Of a stretch of 10,081 nucleotides of DNA, positions 5,664 through 10,081 are shown piece after piece. The stretch comes from Thermoplasmata archaeon. GTDB lineage: Archaea; Thermoplasmatota; Thermoplasmata; Halarchaeoplasmatales; Halarchaeoplasmataceae. Under the pieces are notes generated by a model that saw only the letters and a list, made by a program, of their open reading frames with translations, did no database searches and was not told where the DNA came from. How positions within the stretch are numbered: the stretch's first letter is position 1; the number at the start of each line of letters is the position of its first letter. Location of the stretch: NCBI GenBank assembly GCA_019594195.1, contig JAFDTP010000063.1, forward strand, positions 1-10,081. Direction: 5' to 3'. A program made the translations under genes and the position numbers.

Positions 5664-8285
5664 TCAGTAACCATCGACTCCTTCATCGACCTCTCTCTCA
5701 TCCTCGATCACTACTTGTGCTGCGGCTATCCTTGCTACCGGAACCCTGTAAGGCGAACAACTGACGTAATCTAGGTCTGATCGGTAGCAGAACTTCACTG
5801 ATGAAGGTTCTCCACCATGTTCACCACAAATACCTACTGATAGGTCCTCTTTGACTTTTCTGCCTCTCTCTGTTCCTATCTCGACCAGTTCACCTATCCC
5901 TTCATGATCGATTACCTGGAACGGATCTTCGTCCAATATGCCGTGATCCAGATAGTTGGGGACGAACGTGCCTACGTCATCTCTGCTGAATCCGAATCCC
6001 ATCTGGGTCAGATCGTTCGTTCCGAAAGAGAAGAAATCAGCTTTTTTAGCTATCTCGTCAGCAGTCAGTGCTGCCCTGGGGACTTCGATCATAGTACCTA
6101 CGTCAAAATCGACCACGTTCTTTTCGTCAAATACTTCCTCCTCGACCGGCTCGATTACCCTTTCTTTAACGTTCTCTAACTCTTCGATCTTCCCGACCAG
6201 CGGGACCATTATATGAGGATCCACTTCTATACCTTCATCCTTGACTTCTGACGCGGCTTCCAGTATAGCTCTTACCTGCATCCTGTATATCTCAGGGAAA
6301 GTTATACCGAGTCGACATCCTCTGTGACCGAGCATCGGATTAGCTTCTTCCAATCTCTCAACTTTGCTCTCGATCTTTTCTATATCCATATCCAGTTTGT
6401 CCGCAAGCTCTTTCTGGGTTTTTTCCTCGGTAGGAGCGAATTCGTGAAGAGGAGGATCAAGAAGTCTGATCGTTAAGGGCAGACCGTCCATGACCCTGAA
6501 TAATTCCTTGAAATCTTTCTTCTGCATCGGCATGAGTCGGTCTAGAGCGCCTTTCCTATCTTCATCATCATCAGAGATGATCATCTCCTGCATGACTTCG
6601 AGTCTTTCAGGTTCGAAAAACATGTGTTCTGTCCTGCAGAGACCTATGCCTTCCGCACCGAATTCTATCGCTTTTTCCGCATCTTCGGGAGTATCTGCAT
6701 TTGTCCAAACACCCATGTCTCTTATACCGTCGGCCCATTCCAACAGCTTCTCAAATTCTTCTGTGAATTCGGGTTCTATCAACGGTGCTTCACCCATTAT
6801 AACATCTCCAGTGGTACCGTCTATCGTGATTATATCGCCTTTCTCTATCCTTTGACCTTCGACCTCAAAATATTCACCCTCTAGATCTATGTCGATCTCT
6901 TCAGCACCAGCGACACATGGTTTACCCATGCCTCTAGCCACCACTGCAGCGTGACTTGTCATACCGCCTCTACTGGTCAAAACACCTTCAGCCGCCGCTA
7001 GACCATGGATATCTTCCGGCGTCGTCTCAGGTCTTACTAGAACTACGGATTCTCCTTCATCACCTTTCATCTCAGCTTCATCGGTATCGAAGATGACCTT
7101 TCCCGAGGCCGCACCGGGTGAAGCGTTGAGTCCCTGAGTCAATTTATCGAGTTCCGCTTCAGGATCTATCCTTTTGTGGAGTATCTTTTCTATCTGATCA
7201 CCCTCGACTCTCAAAAGAGCGACCTCTTTACTGATAATACCCTCTTCATGCATGTCGTGTGCGATCTTTACCGCGGCATTGGGGGTCCTCTTCCCAGTTC
7301 TGGTCTGTAATATGTAAAGTTCTTTTTCCTCGACCGTGAACTCAAGGTCCTGCATATCTTTGTATTCTTCTTCCAACGTGTGACAAACCGATTCTAGTTC
7401 ATCATATATCTCGGGCCACATATCTTTGAGATCAGAGATGTTCAGCGGAGTCCTTATCCCAGCTACCACATCTTCTCCCTGAGCATTTTGGAGGAACTCT
7501 CCATATATTTTATTTTCACCAGTGGACGGGTCTCTTGTGAATGCGACACCACTACCGGACTTCTCACCTGTGTTTCCGTAAACCATAGCTTGGACGTTTA
7601 CAGCGGTGCCCATATCATGCGGGAGATCATTAAGATCCCTATATCTTACTGCCCTATCGTTATCCCAGGACGCGAACACGGCTTTAGTCGCTTCTACCAG
7701 CTGTTCCCAAGGATCAGACGGGATGTCTCCGACCAGTTCTTTGTATCTATCAGTCACTTCCTTCATACCCTCTGCATCCAGATCAACATCCTGATCAGCA
7801 TCCCTTTCTTCTTTGACTTCGTCCATTATCTCTTCGAATTCCCTATGGGGTATACCTCTGACCACTTCACCGAACATGTTTATGAATCTTCTATAACTGT
7901 CATATGCAAATCTTTCATCTGTCTTTTCTTTAAGGCCTTTCAAAGTCTCTTCATTGAGGCCTAGATTCAAGATGGTATCCATCATACCGGGCATCGAGAC
8001 GGCTGCACCGGATCTTACAGAAACCAAAAGCGGATCGTCAGGGTCTCCAAAACTTTGATCCATTTTCTTTTCTAGCTTCCTCATGTACTTCTTCATCTGC
8101 TTTTTTATCTTTTCAGTCATCTCTTCTTCTTCCAAGTACTCTAGGCAAGCCTCAGTCGTCACCGTGTATCCCGGAGGAACGTTCAAACCGATATCGGTCA
8201 TCTCAGCAAGGTTTGAGCCTTTGCCCCCGAGCAGATCCTTCATCTCAGCACTGCCTTCTTCAAAGGAATAAACATATTTCGTCAT
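5664..8285 (-). CDS. ppdK: Pyruvate, phosphate dikinase
   Basis: This enzyme interconverts ATP + phosphate + pyruvate and AMP + pyrophosphate + PEP. Its 873 residues match the family length. Domain order is an N-terminal ATP-grasp (about 1-365; SVRSGAAVSMPGMMDT at 89-104, LQTRTGKR at 326-333), the swivelling phosphohistidine domain (about 385-500; GGMTSHAAVVARG, phosphorylated His445), and the C-terminal PEP/pyruvate barrel (about 515-865). Key residues known from the Clostridium symbiosum enzyme have counterparts here at a constant offset of 10-11: Arg551, Arg607, metal ligands Glu734 and Asp758 (GTNDLTQ), and the proton donor Cys820 in CGEHGG. The enzyme should be active. It differs from PEP synthase in using phosphate and pyrophosphate. 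Its cellular direction, glycolytic or gluconeogenic, is not shown by context. Thr443, two residues before the catalytic His, is where plant enzymes are regulated, but no regulatory protein gene is seen. It is probably transcribed alone. Confidence 0.98.
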   Translation of the reverse strand: MTKYVYSFEEGSAEMKDLLGGKGSNLAEMTDIGLNVPPGYTVTTEACLEYLEEEEMTEKIKKQMKKYMRKLEKKMDQSFGDPDDPLLVSVRSGAAVSMPGMMDTILNLGLNEETLKGLKEKTDERFAYDSYRRFINMFGEVVRGIPHREFEEIMDEVKEERDADQDVDLDAEGMKEVTDRYKELVGDIPSDPWEQLVEATKAVFASWDNDRAVRYRDLNDLPHDMGTAVNVQAMVYGNTGEKSGSGVAFTRDPSTGENKIYGEFLQNAQGEDVVAGIRTPLNISDLKDMWPEIYDELESVCHTLEEEYKDMQDLEFTVEEKELYILQTRTGKRTPNAAVKIAHDMHEEGIISKEVALLRVEGDQIEKILHKRIDPEAELDKLTQGLNASPGAASGKVIFDTDEAEMKGDEGESVVLVRPETTPEDIHGLAAAEGVLTSRGGMTSHAAVVARGMGKPCVAGAEEIDIDLEGEYFEVEGQRIEKGDIITIDGTTGDVIMGEAPLIEPEFTEEFEKLLEWADGIRDMGVWTNADTPEDAEKAIEFGAEGIGLCRTEHMFFEPERLEVMQEMIISDDDEDRKGALDRLMPMQKKDFKELFRVMDGLPLTIRLLDPPLHEFAPTEEKTQKELADKLDMDIEKIESKVERLEEANPMLGHRGCRLGITFPEIYRMQVRAILEAASEVKDEGIEVDPHIMVPLVGKIEELENVKERVIEPVEEEVFDEKNVVDFDVGTMIEVPRAALTADEIAKKADFFSFGTNDLTQMGFGFSRDDVGTFVPNYLDHGILDEDPFQVIDHEGIGELVEIGTERGRKVKEDLSVGICGEHGGEPSSVKFCYRSDLDYVSCSPYRVPVARIAAAQVVIEDEREVDEGVDGY

Positions 8286-8313
8286 GATTACCAGACCTAT
8301 GACAAAAATGATG

Positions 8314-8326
8314 TTATAAAAAAATT
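8314..8326 (-). promoter_or_regulatory. TATA-like element for ppdK
   Basis: On the minus strand this reads AATTTTTTTATAA, centred about 35 bases upstream of the ppdK ATG at 8285. It predicts a leader of roughly 10 bases. Together with the U-tracts further upstream it indicates that ppdK is transcribed separately from dnaG. Confidence 0.5.
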
Positions 8327-8373
8327 CTCCTTACTGTTTGGTTCATCGTTCATCGACATCCAAAAAGTATAAG

Positions 8374-8427
8374 AAAAAAATAGAACTCCTCAACTTAAAA
8401 AATCAACCACAGGATCACTTAAAAAAA
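8374..8427 (-). terminator. Serial U-tract terminator downstream of dnaG
   Basis: In the 176-base gap between dnaG and ppdK, the minus strand carries three clustered T-runs: T7 (8427-8421), T6 (8402-8397) and T7 (8380-8374), with a T5 at 8366-8362. Repeated U-tracts are typical of archaeal 3' ends. No convincing stem was found. Confidence 0.55.
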
Positions 8428-8461
8428 TATTATACGAAGTAATGGTTTTTATATCTAGGTG

Positions 8462-9706
8462 TCAATTATTTTTGAGTTTATCCCAAGATAATATCTCTAA
8501 CTCAGTAGGCAGTTTCGGTATATTCCCGACCTTACGTCCGATCAATTTTTCAACTCCTGTTTCTGTAGCTATATCGACTAACCGCTGTGTGACTATACCG
8601 TTGAATACGACCTTTTTAACCGGTTGTTTCTTCTCAACGAGAGTATCGGCTAGATCTCTAGTCGGTACCTCATCCAGGACTTCACCGTTTCCGTTCAGTA
8701 ATTTAGCTATCTTCTCCTTCTTGATAGAATCGATGATATCTCTATAATCGTCATATTCTGTATGAGGACCGGACTTTTCTTCTTCCGCGTCTTTTGTAGA
8801 AGCTTGTTTTCCCTTTGCTGGTTTTCTCGATCTCTCGTATCCTCCACTCTGCTTCACCTGATCTTCATCAACATCGATATCGTACATCTCAACGTATTGA
8901 TCAACGGGGATCTTACTCCTTAGAGCTTTCATGATCTGTTTCTGGGTGAGCTCTTCGACTTCCGTATTCTCGGGAGCTTCAGCTATGTAATCGACCTCAG
9001 CTGTCTCCAGTAACTCTTGCAGTATCAGTGAACCTCCCCTATCGCCGTCTACGAATGCCGTGGTAACTCTCTTGGAAGTCAGATCGATGACTTCATCTGG
9101 TATGTCAGTTCCTTCGACCGCTATAGCGTTCTTTATACCATATCTAAGAAGATTGAGTACGTCCGATCTTCCCTCTACGACTATGATAGCATCAGAATCA
9201 TCTACGTTAGGTCCGGCCGGAGAATGAGATTCACCATAATCACTTATCTCTTCCATCTGAACTTCCTGCCTTACCGACTCGGTCAAGTTGCCCGTGGGTA
9301 CTTTGCTCTCTTCGATGGTGGATGAGAGTAATTCCTTCGCCCTCTCCACGATCTTGTTCCTTTTGGATTCTCTGACATCTTTGATCTCGTCTATCTCTAT
9401 ATCGGCCTTGCAGGGTCCGACCCTATCTATCGTTTCTAGTGCGGCTGCGAGTATTGACGTCTCCACCAGGTCCAAACTCGAAGGTATGGTGATATCACCG
9501 GTTGATTTTCCTTTAGATGAGCTTACTGAAACTTCAATACGACCCATCCTTCCGCTCTTTTGAAGGTCTCTTAGATCGAGTTCGTCGCCTAGTAGGCCCT
9601 CGGTCTGACCAAAGATAGCCCCTACGACGTCAGGCTTCTCGACGACGCCGCTAGCCTTCAATTCTGCCTTGATGACATATTTAGTTGTACTCGGGTCAAT
9701 ATCCAT
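8462..9706 (-). CDS. dnaG: Archaeal DnaG-type primase (TOPRIM), exosome-associated family
   Basis: From the ATG at 9706 the protein has 414 residues, normal for archaeal DnaG. The archaeal-specific N-terminal block is clear: KYVIKAELKASGVVEKPDVV (9-28), then AIFGQTEGLLGDELDLRDLQ (30-49) and SGRMGRIEV. The TOPRIM domain follows, with IIVVEGRSDV (174-183; Glu178) and the acidic metal motif VDGDRGG (219-225; Asp220, Asp222). A charged, low-complexity linker (about 285-325, RKPAKGKQ and similar) leads to a C-terminal domain ending LSWDKLKNN. Members have been reported both to make primers and to bind the archaeal RNA exosome as an RNA-degradation cofactor; sequence does not decide which dominates. 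The GTG at 9715 is in frame but lies inside the Shine-Dalgarno motif, so the ATG is preferred. Separate U-tracts and a separate promoter make it monocistronic relative to ppdK. Confidence 0.97.
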   Translation of the reverse strand: MDIDPSTTKYVIKAELKASGVVEKPDVVGAIFGQTEGLLGDELDLRDLQKSGRMGRIEVSVSSSKGKSTGDITIPSSLDLVETSILAAALETIDRVGPCKADIEIDEIKDVRESKRNKIVERAKELLSSTIEESKVPTGNLTESVRQEVQMEEISDYGESHSPAGPNVDDSDAIIVVEGRSDVLNLLRYGIKNAIAVEGTDIPDEVIDLTSKRVTTAFVDGDRGGSLILQELLETAEVDYIAEAPENTEVEELTQKQIMKALRSKIPVDQYVEMYDIDVDEDQVKQSGGYERSRKPAKGKQASTKDAEEEKSGPHTEYDDYRDIIDSIKKEKIAKLLNGNGEVLDEVPTRDLADTLVEKKQPVKKVVFNGIVTQRLVDIATETGVEKLIGRKVGNIPKLPTELEILSWDKLKNN

Positions 9707-9712
9707 ATCTAA

Positions 9713-9718
9713 CACCTC
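9713..9718 (-). promoter_or_regulatory. Shine-Dalgarno GAGGTG deciding the dnaG start
   Basis: On the minus strand GAGGTG lies six bases before the ATG at 9706, ideal spacing for translation initiation. The alternative start GTG (9715-9713) is the last half of this motif. The presence of the motif also implies a leader on the dnaG mRNA, unlike the leaderless genes nearby. Confidence 0.75.
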
Positions 9719-9740
9719 ATATCATGTCACCGAAAACAGT

Positions 9741-9750
9741 CGATAAAACC
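9741..9750 (-). promoter_or_regulatory. Possible TATA-like element for dnaG
   Basis: On the minus strand the sequence is GGTTTTATCG, centred about 40 bases upstream of the ATG at 9706. It would give a leader of about 14 bases that just includes the Shine-Dalgarno motif. A more TATA-like stretch, the complement of 9775-9791 (TATATGATATATG), lies further upstream and would give a leader of about 50 bases. Confidence 0.3.
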
Positions 9751-9933
9751 ATCCCTTTTCTCCATCTGCTCTTATGAACATATATCATATACGAAACGAC
9801 CCTACTCGATAGCGAACTTCAACACATTTTACTTATTCTGATAACTATCACAAGCAAGGTGATGAGGGATGAGAGTGACACGTGATTTAATCATTATCAA
9901 CTGCTTTCGGTATTAAATGCAGGAAAGGAGAGG

Positions 9934-9943
9934 CTATATAAAT
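9934..9943 (+). promoter_or_regulatory. Strong TATA-like element without a clear gene
   Basis: CTATATAAAT is preceded by the purine-rich stretch AAAGGAGAGG, which resembles a BRE on the plus strand. That orientation predicts transcription starting near 9963-9968, antisense to the 3' end of the partial gene at the edge. The box is nearly symmetric: on the minus strand (ATTTATATAG) it would start a transcript near 9912 running toward dnaG with a leader of about 200 bases. Confidence 0.45.
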
Positions 9944-9962
9944 CTTACTCTCGACCAACGAA

Positions 9963-10081
9963 CTAGTCGAAATGAGGTTGGGCTTTCCTTATATCCTTTA
10001 CGAGATGGAAGTCTAAGAGACCGTCATCTGATATAGCATACACGTGAAAATCAGCTGGATCCAATCCCTCAAGATTTTTTG
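9963..10081 (-). CDS. C-terminal end of an unidentified protein, cut by the window edge
   Basis: The minus strand is open from the window end to a TAG at 9963-9965, giving 38 residues. The piece begins KNLEGLDPADFHVYAI and finishes DFHLVKDIRKAQPHFD. It reads like the end of a soluble protein with a predicted final helix (LVKDIRKAQ). Codon choice (GAT, AAG, AAA, AGG, ATA) matches the neighbouring genes. The competing plus-strand frame from the ATG at 9972 stops after 14 codons. I do not recognise the family, and 119 bases are too few to exclude a chance open frame. If real, the gene is upstream of dnaG in the same direction, with a gap of about 256 bases. Confidence 0.55.
   Translation of the reverse strand, partial: KNLEGLDPADFHVYAISDDGLLDFHLVKDIRKAQPHFD

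Larger units (their letters stand above)
9721..9962. other. Intergenic region upstream of dnaG, no gene recognised
   Basis: Together with the unassigned bases at the window edge, this is the longest stretch without a firm gene. No ORF of useful length, tRNA or rRNA is visible. It holds the candidate dnaG promoters, a strong TATA-like element at 9934-9943, and a short inverted repeat TCGAC/GTCGA (9951-9955 with 9966-9970) spanning the stop codon of the partial gene at the edge. A stretch at 9859-9865 (GTGATGA) resembles a snoRNA C box but lacks its partners. Confidence 0.5.

Noticed and set aside
5904..6216. Two overlapping plus-strand frames inside ppdK
   Set aside because: They are mirror frames of the strongly conserved ppdK C-terminal barrel, have no recognisable protein motif, and compete with each other for the same bases.
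7488..7964. A 158-codon plus-strand frame opposite the ppdK ATP-grasp domain
   Set aside because: The composition is that of an antisense frame, no ribosome-binding site or promoter is evident, and the minus strand is a full-length, intact enzyme.
8442..8747. Plus-strand open frame of 101 codons with a TATA-like TTTTTATATC nearby
   Set aside because: It is antisense to the conserved C-terminal domain of dnaG, is Ser/Phe-rich like other mirror frames of acidic genes, and its TATA-like bases lie inside the frame, not upstream of it.
9838..9880. C/D-box sRNA-like motifs (CTGA at 9838-9841, GTGATGA at 9859-9865)
   Set aside because: The order and spacing are wrong: no CTGA follows the GTGATGA within guide length and no terminal stem is present.
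9951..9970. Inverted repeat TCGAC/GTCGA as a hairpin terminator for the edge gene
   Set aside because: The stem is only five base pairs with a ten-base loop, and no U-tract follows on the minus strand.
9972..10016. Fourteen-codon plus-strand ORF just downstream of the TATA-like element
   Set aside because: It has no Shine-Dalgarno motif and is very short, and the opposite strand carries a longer, better codon-matched open frame.

Overview
The window reads as ordinary archaeal chromosome. The strongest marker is a complete archaeal-type DnaG, a TOPRIM protein with the archaeal N-terminal block and no bacterial zinc or helicase-binding domains. Other pointers are TATA-like promoters 22-30 nt upstream of nearly leaderless starts, GGTGA/GAGGTG Shine-Dalgarno motifs at internal operon starts, U-tract termination signals without strong hairpins, frequent ATA, AGA and AGG codons, and a stand-alone lipoate ligase without its accessory domain. 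The proteins are acidic (Glu/Asp-rich). A euryarchaeal lineage, possibly Thermoplasmatota-like, fits, but the lineage cannot be fixed from this sequence.

Left part (1-1874): the 3' portion of a 2-oxoacid dehydrogenase E2 gene (+) runs into a lipoate-protein ligase gene (-). Their stop codons are separated by one base. The E2 carries the lipoyl domain that a ligase of this type would modify, so the pair forms a lipoylation neighbourhood. Middle-left (1875-3050): a divergent promoter region, then two monocistronic-looking genes, an RDD-family membrane protein and a UspA-type stress protein. Centre (3163-5637): a tight three-gene operon (+) of a threonine-synthase-like PLP enzyme, a DUF1611/DgcN-family P-loop protein and a GNAT acetyltransferase, overlapping by 14 and 4 bases. 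This is the least understood part of the window and the best candidate for an undescribed amino-acid pathway.

Right part (5664-9706): ppdK (pyruvate, phosphate dikinase) and dnaG, both on the minus strand and probably transcribed separately. A bidirectional U-tract terminator lies between the central operon and ppdK. The last 360 bases hold the dnaG upstream region, a strong TATA-like element with no clear partner, and probably the 3' end of an unidentified minus-strand gene cut by the window edge.

Two starts are best moved downstream to an ATG preceded by a Shine-Dalgarno motif: DUF1611 to 4100 and dnaG to 9706. E2 and ppdK both act around pyruvate. Linking the central operon to amino-acid or D-amino-acid metabolism rests on family membership only. 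No mobile element, CRISPR array, tRNA or rRNA was seen.
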